Shown here: positions 49,801 to 61,300 of the stretch, in pieces
How the letters are laid out: each line of letters opens with the position of its first letter
Position numbering within the stretch: position 1 is the stretch's first letter
Source: Mytilus edulis
Lineage: Eukaryota; Mollusca; Bivalvia; Mytilida; Mytilidae
Direction of reading: 5' to 3'
Assembly: GCF_963676685.1 (NCBI RefSeq)
Contig: NC_092347.1
Coordinates: 88,476,592 to 88,540,591, forward strand
Length of the DNA: 64,000 nt
Notes under the pieces: model-generated
The model's input: only the letters and a program-made list of their open reading frames with translations
Database searches by the model: none
Told to the model about the DNA's origin: nothing
Program-made: the position numbers and the translations under genes

Positions 49801-51039
49801 ACATGTTTTACTTATTTCAATATATATGCAACTGATAGGACCACTTAAATAGTAAACATTTCAAAGAAAACAGTAGACAGATTACTTGGGAAGAAATACC
49901 CCATATAATAATTGGGAACTACATTCCTAGACCACGAACAAAGGGAATTAATTGTGATCTGAGGCCAACTGTCTTAAAGGGGAGATAATTCAACTCATCT
50001 TGAAAGTAAACTTTATATCCTTATCAATAGAAAAAATCCAACAAAAACACATACAGGACGTGGCAGTGTACATATCCATCCTTTATCTCTAACAACAACA
50101 TAAAATATACCCTACTAAGTAGTCTGAGATCTGAGAGTACTTGCAGGTTGTTTCAAAGCAACTAACAACAAATTGGAAAAAAATCAAATATCTTAGTCAA
50201 AAATATCAATCAATCAATACACATCCAATATCCAAAGGATTAAGGTCTCTAATTTCTGATTTACTAAAAATTTTATTTTCAAGGTCGACATGAGATCTAT
50301 GTAACCGATCTACAAGGAAAGATCAAGTCGTACTTTGGTAGGGGAGGATATGGCAATGGAGAGTTCTTTGAACCTTCAGGTGTTGTTGTGGATAGTACTG
50401 GTAATATGATTGTAGCAGACAGTAAAAATGACAGGGTTCAGGTAGGAAATAGTTTACTAGGTTGTGGATAGTAGTGGTAAAATCATCATGAAATTTCAGC
50501 ATTAATTACATTTTGCCTCATATGCCCTGCCTGTTTCTGTATATCCTATATCATATTAAATCTTTGATAAAGGTAGTTCAGAAGTTGAAACCTAGAAGTA
50601 CACATGTTAACCTAAAAGTACACATGTTCTTTTTATTGTGTGTTGATGTTTTAGTTAATATGACTTTGTCTCAAGTACTTTGTCTGGAACTTCAGACTTA
50701 CAAAACTTTTGTGATGATCTAGTCCCATGAAATATTTCCTCTAAAGGCAACAGACTTTTGTAATTACTTGTTGATAACATTAACATAATTATTGATGGGA
50801 TTAGTGTACTGAACTTCTTATATCATTTAAGGAGTTCACTTGGTAAATTATAACAACATCAAGTAAAGTTTTTTTTTGTATTTCAGATATTCCGTCCAGA
50901 TGGTGGATTTGTGTGTATTGTTGGTTTTTCAGAACCCATCAAAAGACCCTCCGATATGCATTTAACAGAAGATGGACGTCTTATTGTTGTCAACTTCCTC
51001 AATCATCAGCTCAAAATTTACAAACTAGGTGATACCTGA
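40804..51039 (+). CDS. NHL-repeat protein with coiled coil and zinc-ribbon-like motif (TRIM/NHL-related), 9 exons
   Basis: Exons, all in phase: 40804-41195 (exon opens at 40801), 42024-42833, 43097-43278, 43793-44959, 45758-45948, 46320-46470, 47025-47216, 50284-50441, 50887-51039; 3396 nt, 1131 aa. Residues about 1-130 form a TRIM-type coiled coil. C206/C209 and C228/C231 make a CxxC-X18-CxxC zinc-ribbon-like motif. Residues about 250-850 are hydrophilic, with a KFEPVPLPV repeat (about 614-642) and three DxW motifs, the first two as DxWCETG (about 735, 765, 793). Exons 5-9 (about 851-1131) encode NHL beta-propeller blades (GVTTSSNGDVIVADTGNHLV, GVVVDSTGNMIVADSKNDRV). Such proteins often bind RNA or act as E3 ligases, but no RING or B-box was found. 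The first ATG directly follows an acceptor (TTTTTTCAG, exon in phase 0), so a coding exon could exist upstream. Confidence 0.88.
43560..43665 (-). repeat. Remnant resembling the hAT terminus of 35937-36759
   Basis: TTTCAGAGGTTGGCAGGTAT matches the right terminus of the hAT copy at 36741-36759 with one difference. It is preceded by a short GAGAGGGAGATCTCCCTC palindrome. Only one end is present. Confidence 0.5.
44985..45560 (+). repeat. Intronic element with three internal units of about 155-165 bp (family T2)
   Basis: After a head GGCCCCGCCACTAAGTGGTC, three units repeat AAATATTGGGCTGATATATG-like, GATGAGTTACAGATCAAGTT and AAGTTTTGATCTGCTC-like blocks (GATGAGTTACAG near 45114, 45273 and 45434), with a tail GACAGGGCCATTCGTGTCGC. 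It lies in intron 4 of the NHL gene. Confidence 0.8.
46706..46811 (+). repeat. Minisatellite, three copies of a 35 bp unit
   Basis: The unit GTTTAATTCAGATATAAACA plus TTCAATACTTAATTT starts at 46741 and 46776, preceded by a nearly identical copy from 46706. It lies in intron 6 of the NHL gene. Confidence 0.9.
47720..49772. mobile_element. 2 kb element with 14 bp perfect TIRs and internal tandem units (family T3)
   Basis: TTTATACGACCGCA (47720-47733) and its exact reverse complement (49759-49772) bound the element. Inside are three units of about 155 bp (TTAGTTTAAGTTAATAGAAA, ACAAGGTTTATGACCAC, GATTTTGGGAGTTTTGGTCC), then about four units of 130 bp (AAATTAAACTTTGTTTGATT), an ATTGCACAATATTGTGCAAT palindrome (48847-48866) and a near-identical 155 bp duplication (from about 48930 and 49085). 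It fills much of intron 7 of the NHL gene. A tail GCTGCGCCCTGCGGAGCACC follows the right TIR. Confidence 0.8.
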
Positions 51040-52248
51040 GAATTATGTGGAAGGCTTGTCAATTAACCAAAATCATAATTGGTTTCAAAGAAATGAATAT
51101 GTGCCTGTTATTCCCTGATTATTATGAGAGAAAAAAATACATTTTTCATGATAATGTGAAGTTGTAACAAGATGTAATAGAGGAATTTGAACAATAAACT
51201 GATATTGAAAAAGAAGCAAATTAGAATGACTTTGTTATCACTTATAAAACAAGGTGGTAGTGCTACATGTTAGATTTTATTATTCGCATTCCAAAATAAT
51301 CATGTTATTTTTTTTTATGTAATTTTTTGTTAACAGTTATTAAGTTTTATGTAGATTTGTATTATATGTAAGGCCAGTATTTCAGCCTAGGCATAATTAA
51401 GAATAATTGTTATGTGTTTGGCACTGTTGTAAGTTGTGGCCATAATGGTTGAAAGTGAATATACTGTGGATTCATTTATTTTCTTGGATTGAGGAAAACT
51501 TGCATTTTTGTAAATGTTTGATTTTGTGGCTTTCCAAAAGTCTACATTTAATCCTACAGTAAATAATTGATTCCTTGAACATTTAAATTTGTGGTTTCCC
51601 TGTAACAACAAAATCCATGAAAAATTTGTTTCCAACAAACGATAATAAATCCACTGTATATTATTGATGTTAAGGTGAGCCTGAAAAGCAGTATTTGTGA
51701 TGACTGCCATATCCAAACTGATGCTGGTATTTCTAATGTCATTAATCTACTATTTATCAAATTTTCAACAACTCTGGAAACATTGACCTCAAGTGGACAA
51801 CAACGTTGCCAAATACTTGGAGGTTATTTGTCAGAGAGCTTTCATATACTAGGTAGGACTATATGTAGTTCCATTTTCTTGACAATTCCACCTGACAGAT
51901 TTCATTTCAACATAAGTAAACCGCAGTTTGAAAGTCAGTTGTCCTTTAGAGTGAAATTATATACATTTATATACAACTTTGACTGCTCTTGAATCATTTT
52001 TGCAACCTTATTTCTTGCACAACCATTTATATTAAGTCTGTGGTTCTTAATTAATTGCAAATTATGTCTTGGATTGATGTTATCATGAATTATCCATGGT
52101 ACACAAATGTGTTTGTAAGTATCATTAAATCTGTATTTGTTTTCAATAATATTGTATACAAGTTAAAAAAAGGTAATAATTTGTTTTATTCCATATTGAT
52201 ATTATTTTAGTAGATTTCTCTATATGAATTGGATTTTGAATAAAAAAG
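51040..52248 (+). terminator. NHL gene 3' UTR region
   Basis: AATAAA at 51193-51198 gives a short 3' UTR of about 160 bp; further AATAAA signals occur downstream, for example near 54,108. Frames in this stretch are short and unconvincing. I see no other gene here. Confidence 0.5.
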
Positions 52249-52315
52249 AATATTCACCTGAGAAAGTGTTATTCACCTGAGAAAGTGTTATTCACCTGAG
52301 AAAGTGTTATTCACC
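52249..52315 (+). repeat. Three copies of a 20 bp tandem unit
   Basis: TATTCACCTGAGAAAGTGT repeats with a 20 bp period and the fourth start runs into TATTCACCGCGC. It directly precedes a CpG-containing stretch leading to the hairpin at 52434-52578. Confidence 0.9.
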
Positions 52316-52433
52316 GCGCTAAACGTCGCACGCTTTTACATGCTACGTTATGGTAAAATGTTTCATGTAAAATTTGTTTTGGTATTATGTTTGTCATCAA
52401 ATACATTTTATCTCCTCGGAATATGGAATAAAA

Positions 52434-52578
52434 CAATTACTGTATTTTGTTTTGGTAAATATGTGGTTTAATTGACTTTTGAAAAACTGATATTCACTTC
52501 GGCCGTCCGCCTCAGTGAATATCATTTTTTCAAAAGTCAATAAAACCGCATATTTACCTCATCAAAAGACAGTAATTG
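52434..52578. repeat. Long hairpin, about 65 bp arms with a CpG-rich loop
   Basis: CAATTACTGTATTTTGTTTT with GGTAAATATG and TTGACTTTTGAAAAACTGAT with ATTCACT on the left are mirrored on the right by AGTGAATATCATTTTTTCAA and onward to CAGTAATTG. A roughly 15 base GC-rich loop (TCGGCCGTCCGCCTC) separates them. The arms are nearly perfect. Confidence 0.85.
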
Positions 52579-52984
52579 TATAATATTTTTTTTGAGTTGA
52601 AATATCATAATTTGTTATAGTTGTATCAAGTTTAACATATTTTAGTGTTAGAAATATGATGTAAACAATTGTGTTTCCTAAGACAAGATTCCATGCAGAT
52701 TTTAGCCCTCATTGAAATGTATTTATATATTTCTTTTTTTCTAGATCTGTTAGAGAAGTAGTTTAAAAAAAAATCAGGATAAATATATTGTAAAAAATTC
52801 CTACTTGTAGACGATTAATTTTACCATTTAGAAAAAGCAGTAAAAGAATAAATTGCACTAATTGGTTTATATTCTTCCCCAATTGGCAGTGGCAAATGAT
52901 ATCCAGACACTAAAAGTGGGGCTATGACGCATTCACCATGTCCGTTTATCCATGACATATTTCTTTCACACTTTTTTCATGGAA

Positions 52985-53195
52985 CCTTGGTGGCTTAGTG
53001 GTCTAATAGACAAATTGCTTTATCCCAAGCCTGTCAACACTGAGGTTGTGAGTTTGGATCCCGCTCGACTCATCTAATTGACCAGGACTGTTAGTTTTCC
53101 AACTGAAGGTCAGTGGCTCTCTCTGGGCCCTTTGTCTTCCTCCAACATTAATAACTGAATAAATACCATTCAATCCATCATTAACTTTTCTCATG
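52985..53195 (+). mobile_element. tRNA-derived SINE
   Basis: The head is tRNA-like: an A-box TGGCTTAGTGG near 52991 and a B-box-like AGTTTGGATCC near 53051 are spaced as in a tRNA promoter. The body continues GTCAGTGGCTCTCTCTGGGC and TTTGTCTTCCTCCAAC, resembling the conserved central domain of animal SINEs with a CTCCGG...TTCCTCC core. The tRNA part is degenerate, so this is not a working tRNA gene. Confidence 0.7.
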
Positions 53196-53419
53196 AATAA
53201 CAGAACAGTGATTTCATTCTTAGTTGGCACGTTTACAATGAGGAGATGTAATGTGTGTCTGCTTTCTGTTGAACAAGGCAAACATTGTTTGACCAAGTTT
53301 CTTCAAATTGAAGATTAAAAAGAAACTGCAAACTGTACCTTAAATTGAAAACCTATATCCAAAGTGAATTAACAAAAGCAGTCATCACACATTCAAATCA
53401 TGGTCACATGTTCTTTTTT

Positions 53420-53590
53420 TTAGGGGCATTATGTTTTTCGGTCTGTGTCTCTTTCCTGCTTCAGGTTAAAGTTTTTGGTCAACATAGTTTTTGATGAAGT
53501 TGAAGTCCAATCAACTTGAAACTTAGTACACATGTTCCCTATGATGTGATCTTTCTAATTGTACTGCCAGGTTCAACTTCTCAGCTTTAC
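53420..53590 (-). repeat. Dispersed repeat R3, inverted copy
   Basis: GGGGCATTATGTTTTTCGGT, CTGCTTCAGGTTAAAGTTTT and CAACTTGAAACTTAGTACAC are the reverse complement of the copy at 27181-27415, which it matches closely apart from lacking the ACAGACGG tract. Confidence 0.85.
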
Positions 53591-54719
53591 TGTTGGACAA
53601 GTTTTCAGATCCTGAATTGCCCATTCCACAATAGATATGGTAATAGTATCCATCTCTGTTACTCTCACTTGTAGCTTTTCCATCTTTTTTTTTTTAAAAA
53701 GGGCTAACAGAAAGGTTTATGATATTAATAGCTAAATGATTGATGATGAATGTTTACAATACTCTATGATTAATAATGATATCAGTCAGTGGAGACGTTA
53801 ATTAATTAATTGCTGAATACATGTATTTGAAAATTGCATTGAAAATTTCTGCTCTCTTTAACTTCCATTAATAAGAGATTTACTTTTCAAAAAATGAAGA
53901 TCACAAGATTTTTTACTGAATAATGTACAAGAAATTATCATATTTCAGTCCTGCTTTCAGATTAAAGGGTTAATGTACATTATTAAAAAAATATATTTGT
54001 GAATGGAAAAGTGTTTTTGAGCAGAAATTGACCTTGTAATTATTTTCTAGTCATTTTGTTTATGGGAACAATTTTCTTTTTTGTTAAATATGTACAAATG
54101 TTACAAGAATAAAGTTTAAAAATTATTTTATATTGTCATTTTTTTGGCTCTTCACCTCAGATTTATGTGTCTGTATTTTACCGAAGGTCATAAATTACAT
54201 ATAAGCATGAAGTATGATAATCTTTCCCAGCTGTCAATTTCTACCTGACCCACACTTATTCAGGTATATAGACTTTGCATCTGTCTGTCTGTCAGTGGTT
54301 GTGGTCAAATGCTGTCAAATACATATATGGAAAAAAAACTGTTGTCTGCTCTAGGAGTATCATGTATAGCTATCAGAAATGCCTATTATTTTTCATGCAT
54401 GAACGAGTCAGAGCTCAAGACCAGAGTAGTTTTAAACTGAAGATTATAAAATAATGGTGTACATGAAAAGGAAAGGATAACCATAGAAATTGTAAAATTC
54501 CACATATTTTTACCAACTTGATACAAATGAATACATGGGTTACAAAGGATGCTTTTCAGTAGGTTTCTGAAAAAGGTCATTTCATGATTGAAAAGGGGTG
54601 TTGTGTGAAGTTTTTGATGCAAATCATAAATAAGAGTGCTTTACTAACAATTGATTTTATGTTTAAGGTCAAAGATAAAGTTTTACTACAAGTATCACTT
54701 AAACTTGACATTTTTAAAG

Positions 54720-54925
54720 ATCCATGACAATGAGGTCATTGTGAGATAAATTTACGCCTTAATATATTCCATACACCAAATCAGATGACATATTGCTCAA
54801 GTTGATTGAACGACAAACCAAAACACAAACTTAATATTGACCATGAAAATGAGGTCAAGATTTGATAAACAATTATCCCATACACCAAATATAACTGAAA
54901 TATTGCTATCAGTATTTGAAAAACA
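54720..54925 (+). repeat. Tandem-unit family T1, short copy
   Basis: CCATGACAATGAGGTCATTG and CCATACACCAAAT, then CCATGAAAATGAGGTCAAGA and CCATACACCAAATATAACTG, form two units of family T1, the family seen at 23500-24300. Confidence 0.75.
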
Positions 54926-55869
54926 CATCTAAACATTAGTGTTGTCAAATAGAACAGTTTTGACTAACCGGTTACTCGGATGATCGTTCGACCAATTAAC
55001 TGGTTAACCAATAGTTTAAGTTGATGTTTGAAGACCTAATCTCTAGTACCCTACACATGTACGTTTTTAACAAAACAATAAATTGAAATGTGTCCTTTGG
55101 CATTACAAGACTTGTCTGTGAGGATTCTTGGCGAAGTTTAACTTTTAATAAATATCTAGTACTCTATACCTTATCTACTATGGCGTTTGTAATAACTACT
55201 GATTGATCAGATAAACAATCAAAAAATCTGAGTTTCTGTTACAGTTCCAGTCCTAGGGGATTATGGGAATTAGATTCGGTTACTATAAATTCCAAAGATC
55301 TGTTGGAGTACATACAATTTTAGCCTCTTTCCGCCTGCCTGTAGTAGTATAAACATAAATGACTTCTGTACTCCTTCTTCCAAACTTGAATAAGTGCTAC
55401 TTTGTTTCATTTATGAAGAATGACCAATGTACAAATATCTTGTTTTAGAAAGGGTTACATCATACATCAAAGTTACCTGGATTCAAACAAAAAGTATACC
55501 AAAACTGACATGATCTAGTCCTGTGTTCCCTTGATTGAGGAAATTTTGCATGAGCTATTGAACAAGGGTTTCAAATGGTAAAGTCAAAGCTTTGAAAGCT
55601 TCCTGGATGTTTTGGTTTACATTAATGGAAAATCTGTGATTGTTTGTAATGGCAATAATGTCTTTATTTCCTTCATTGTTAATTACCAAATGTGATTTAT
55701 TACCCAATTCTTACTTGCAACACCCCAGGTGCCTACCCTTGGTGAGCACTCTAAATTCACCTCCAATTTGTGTCAAGCCTGCAACTTCTGTTGCAGAAAG
55801 CTCCACATAAGGAGTGATCCGGTAGAGGCAGCAGTCTAAACTAACTTCTTAAAAGCTTTTTATTTTAGA

Positions 55870-56400
55870 AGGTGGAAGATCTCAACCTTGACCTCATCTC
55901 ATGGATCAGTGAACAAGGTTAAGTTTTTGTGGTCAAGCCAACATGTCAGAAACTATAAGCAATGGGTCTGCTACATTTGGTGTATGGAATGATTGTAAGG
56001 TGTGTATGTCCAACATGGTTCAGTGGTCAAAGATAAGTTTTTGTGTTTTGGTCTTTTTTCTACTACCGTATATACAATAGGTCAACTATATTTGTTGTAT
56101 GGAAATATTTTATGAAGTACATGTCAGTTTCACTGGTTTTATATTACCTTGACCTCATTATCATGGTTCATTGGTCAATGATAAGTTTTCATGATAAGGT
56201 TTGTTTCTTAGATACTATAAGCAAAAGGTCAACTATATTTAATGCAGATTGATTATAAGGTGTACATGTCTGTCAGGCATTGTTCATCTGACCTTGATCT
56301 CATTTTCATGGTTCATTGGTCATTGTTTAGTTTTTCTGGTTTTGTCGGTCTCTTAGAAACTATAACCAATAGGTCAACAATATTTGATGTAAGTTGGTTT
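55870..56400 (-). repeat. Tandem-unit family T1, inverted array of about four units
   Basis: TTGACCTCATCTCATGGATC, TTTGGTGTATGGAATGATTG and AGGTCAACTATATTTGTTGT are reverse complements of T1 blocks, repeated about every 130-150 bp. Confidence 0.8.
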
Positions 56401-56549
56401 GTGTTCCTCAGTCATTAGTTTGCTGCATGTTTTTTGTGTCTGTTGTATACACATATTTTTATGTCTGTTGTATACACGTATTTTTAAATCCAAGGTATAT
56501 TAAAAATGAGTAAGTCCATAAAAACTGACAAATCAAACATTTCACATTA

Positions 56550-56778
56550 GGCCCAAAAAAATAATACATGTGTTTCTTCTAACCCTATCTACCCTAATTT
56601 TTAATGCCTATCCTAACACTTTTTATGCCATTTTGGAACAAGCACTGTTAAAGTCAGACTGTTTCCCCAGTAGTAATCAGCTCAAAAGTTTCAAAAATAA
56701 AATAATATTGCCTTCCTACCTACCCTTTTTTTTTAGCGCGTTAGCGGAAACACATGTATTTTTTTATTTTTTTTTGCC
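56550..56778. mobile_element. Short Harbinger-like MITE, TTA target duplication
   Basis: GGCCCAAAAAAATAATACAT plus GTGTTTC at the left and, reversed, GGCAAAAAAAAATAAAAAAA then TACATGTGTTTCC at the right, flanked by TTA at 56547-56549 and 56779-56781. Subterminal CTACC/ACCTACCC units match the family at 33-36 kb. Confidence 0.7.
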
Positions 56779-56781
56779 TTA

Positions 56782-58325
56782 TCAATCAACAGAACGAAGG
56801 GGAAAATAATTGGTTTAACCTGGTTTTATTGCTAGCTAAACCACCATAATTATGGATAAGAAATATCATATCACTTGTTCTTTTACACATTTTCACAAAA
56901 TTACATGTTTCAATTTAAAGCAGCCATAAATCAATCAATTCACCTTTTCATAATTGAAAGGACTATTTGTAATTTCATAATCCTATTCCTGGTATCTATG
57001 GTGAATTTGCTCATTGTTCATATCCCAAAAAGAAAATAATGTCAAGGATGAACTCCCTATATTTTGGGGTATGTATTTAAAAATATTTATCAGAAAGGCC
57101 AGAAAGCATTAGATTTGAAATAGGCCAATTCAAATAAAACAGATTCTACACATGGTTATTTGTTAAATTGATGTTCTGTCTCATTTTGGCTTTACCCTAC
57201 AACTCCACTTTAAAATATTAAATTATTTTCTGTCTTTATACCTGCAAAATTAGAAACTATCTGTATAAAACTGGGCAAATAGATCTCTTTATTATTGTGT
57301 ATAATGCACAAGTAAATCCATCTTGGACACTGAAAACTTCCTTTTTTTCAAAATTCAACCTTTTTTGTCACTTTTCTATAAAATATGCAATAAGTCAATG
57401 TTTTTTTTTCTGACAAAATAATAGAGCCATTACCATACCTTTTAGACATATTTTGTCAAAGCAAGAATAATAAACAACTGAATACAAAACATTGTTTAAT
57501 AAATAGTCACAAAATAAAAACAATTGATGTAAAAATAACATCTAGGACGGAATGTTCATGATGGTACAAAAGAACTTCAATGGCTTGAACATCAAACTGG
57601 TCATTAAAATGTTGCTAAAAATAGATATATATCATTATGAAATACTACGGTGTAACAAATGTTAATAAACATGACCAGGTAATTGGAAAATATTGTAACT
57701 TGTTAGCTTAGTATTCTAGATATTAATGTTTAGCCATAGAAGTTCATCTGCAGCACGAAGAAACTTTCATAAAAATGCTTTGTTCTATCATACAACCAAT
57801 CCATAATAAATATAGCAAAAAATACAGAAAAAAATTTATATAGTCCTTCATACTCAATATTAATTATATTTATACATACAACTTACACATACAAAGTTTA
57901 CCAAAAATAAAGTATTTTATATGATAAACTCTATACAATAAAATCATGTTTTAGAAATATCTCAGAGAATCTGTTTAAACAAAAGAACATTGCCTTGGTT
58001 TCAAGATTCCTCAGGTAATTTTTTCGCTAGCCATGAAATTATGTCTAAAAATAAAATCATACTCAATAAAACATTAAACTGGCCACTTTTCACAAATAAT
58101 TATTCCTCTCTTTCTTTTTGGAATTTTGAGAATTTAAACTTGTCATTAATCCTTCGTACTTTATTTTTTTATTTTTGTAAAATATCCAACAACCATAATA
58201 TATACTTTATATTTCCACAGTTATCACAGAAAGAGCTTCAACAAAATAAATGAGGCATTTGGGATACATCTTTTGTAAATTAGAATGCCTGTAACAGTGT
58301 GTGTTTTATAGAAATCAACCAATGT
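56782..58325. other. AT-rich 3' flank of the CFAP99-like gene
   Basis: No gene seen. On the minus strand this is downstream of the CFAP99-like stop codon; an AATAAA (TTTATT on plus) near 58,163 is a plausible poly(A) signal. Confidence 0.45.
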
Positions 58326-61300
58326 CTATGTCATAACCAGATTAGAAGCTAGTCGGGATGCAGATTTACTTTTCCCAAGACTTCCATCCATAAGTTTAGC
58401 TGCTCTCTCTTGTGTAAGCTCAAGTTCTCTCCACCTGTTTTCTTCAAGAGCTTTCTGCAATAAATACAAATAACTTTAAAGAATAAAGATAAAAAAAAAA
58501 ACCAACAATACAAAAAATTTACATATATTTCAGTTTAGATAAATGTAACACATAAAAATTCTTTTAACACTTCTTGAAAATTTTTTTTTGAAGATGAACA
58601 GGTGATTTTGGACCAATGATTAATCTAAGGCAAATGAGCTGTGTCGGATAAAAAATCACCGTATGCGTATAGATTATCGAGTTTTCTACACATTGATATC
58701 GTAAAATATCAGCCGCGAGCCACAATGTGAACCCTTTTGGCGAGTGAGTGTAGCGAATGAGCTAAAAAGTGTCACATTGTGTCGAACGGCTGATATTTTA
58801 CGATATCTATACGAAGAAAACCCGATTATCTTTTTATCGTGCTAATACTGGTCGTTTCTTTCTCCTTAAGACAATTTTACACTTGACAAAAGCAAGCTTG
58901 ATAACGTCTCCTCTCGCATTGTGACGTCGCTGATAACTTCTCGTCTCACATTGTGACGTCGCTGATAATGCCTGGTCTCGTTTTGAAGTCTTGATACGAA
59001 AATTACGGAGCAACAGAGCAGGGTGATATAGGCGGAGGGAAGGACGATAAAAATGGATATCAGTAAATTTGGTAACCAATTTTGTCTGGTTGAAAAAAAT
59101 TGTATGGAAAGTCTGTAACCTTTTGAAAATTTAGTTAAAGGACCATACAAAACAGACCAAAATTTATGTTTTATTTCATATTTGAAAATCCGAAATTGGC
59201 AATAGTGTTATACATGCATCAGGTCAATTACTATCTGATGCAGCTCAAATGTTTGTATACCAAGGTAGATACATTTTTTTTAAAGACTTTGACATTGTTC
59301 TGCGTTTTACAAATCTTCTTTAAAAAATAAATTCCATCGTAAATTATATGGCAAATAATTGCAAAACTGTTTGAGTGCACTTGTTTTGGACAGCAGACAT
59401 AAAAATGTAACTGATTCAAGATCACATGGATTTCATAATAAATTACACATCAATTCACATCCAAATTCATTCTAATGCATGAAAGTAGTTACATTTTACA
59501 CCCGAACTAACATTTAGCAATAAAGACACATGTTTGCTTTTGCAAAACACCAAATATCATATATACTTATACTTAAATAAAGTGAAAAGAAAAGAAGGTG
59601 CTGATGATAGAACCACAAGAAAAGCATAAATTAACTCTGCTTGTGGCAAGGTAAGCTTGTCTTTGATTTTAATTAAAAAAGATCTCTAGAGGGGAGTTGA
59701 CTTCCTCTGACACGGAATAGAAGTTCCTTCATAATATAAGTTCCAAATGGAAACAATATTCTGGAATATTATTTCCAATGGATTAATTAAATATTACAGT
59801 AAATGTTTCTAACGGAATAAATGGTATAGAATATTTGTTCCAACAGGAACAGATATAATGACATTGTTTATAACAAAGTTTCCATTGGAACTTCTGTTAG
59901 GTGGAACAAATATACGTTGACACCTCTAACAACCCAAACTGATCACCATAGTATAGCCATGGTCATTGTAAGAAGGGTTAAACACAAACAAAGCACAAAT
60001 CATTGCTCTATACAATACCTTCTGATTAATAAGACTTCTTGTTCTATTATCAGCTGAACTCCGTTTTGTTCCTAATTTAGCAGATTGTCTTTCTTTCATT
60101 CTCTGAGCTTTTCTTTCTTCAAGTCTCTTCTGTAATTCAGTGAGTTTTTCATCTTTCAATTCTATTTTCTTTGGTTCCGATTTCTTCTTTGTTTCTAATC
60201 TGAAAAGACAGCAGTTTGAAACTTAATAAATACTTATTTCAAATGTCTTTATTTTATTAACAATATTAATGAAGGTTTTATTTGTTTCAATGGCTTAGGA
60301 ATCACCATACTTCTAGGAGACAGATACAACATCAGTTTCAATAGACTATTTTCAAATTACAAATAAGATCCATTAATCATGTTTGTTGATCCTTCGATTT
60401 AAGTCGAAAAAAGCGAGACATAGCTATCCTACATTCCGTCGGCGTCGGTGGCATCCACAAATATTTACTCTGTGGTTAAAGCTTTTGAAATTTTGATAAC
60501 TTTTTTAAACTATACTGGATTTCTACCAAACCTGGACAGAAGCTTGTTTATGATCATAAGATTGTATCCAGAAGTAAATTTTGTAAAAATAAAATTCCCT
60601 TTTTTCCATATTATACTTTTAAATGAACTTAGATTTTCTGCCAGGAAACAACACATTCACTCTGTGTTTAAAGTTTTTAAAATTTTAATAACTTTCTTAT
60701 ACTATTTTGGATTTGTACAAAACGTGGACAGAAGCTTGTTTATGACCAAAAGCTAGTATCTTAGAAGAAAATTTTGTTAAAATTTTGTACCTGTGTATCT
60801 GTATTTTACTTATAAATGGACTTAGTTTTTCTTCCAGTTAACATTCATAGAGAATGCAGTTAAAGTTTTTAAAACATTTATTAGATTTATAAACTGGTTT
60901 TTACCAATCTTGGACAGAAGCTTCTTACAATCAAAAGTTAGTATCCAGAGGAATAATTTTATTGATTTTTTCCTCATTTTGGTTCAGCCTGGGATTAACA
61001 GCAAAAGTAGCGAGACACTGGGTTCTGTGGAACCCTTACAAATTTGAACACAAGTTGTCTCCTTTTCTATTTGAAAACTGGAAATGGGCTCCTGTCTATG
61101 CAAAACATGAAAGTGATTTATTGAAATATAAGTATTGATATAAATGGTCTTTTTTTTTTAGCTTAACAACAGATTAAATATAGTTAGAAGATTTTAAAAA
61201 GTAACAGATTACATACATTAAGCACTGATAAATTTGCCTTTCATTTGCAATACAAATTTATGTCCCTCCTACAAGAATCAATTCGTTCATTGGATATCTT

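Noticed and set aside
52985-53065. Possible functional tRNA gene
   Set aside because: The B-box is degenerate and the sequence continues into a SINE body; no intact cloverleaf is evident.
60448-60756. 102-codon plus-strand frame
   Set aside because: It is the tandem unit of repeat T4 read in one frame, as shown by its internally repeated peptide.
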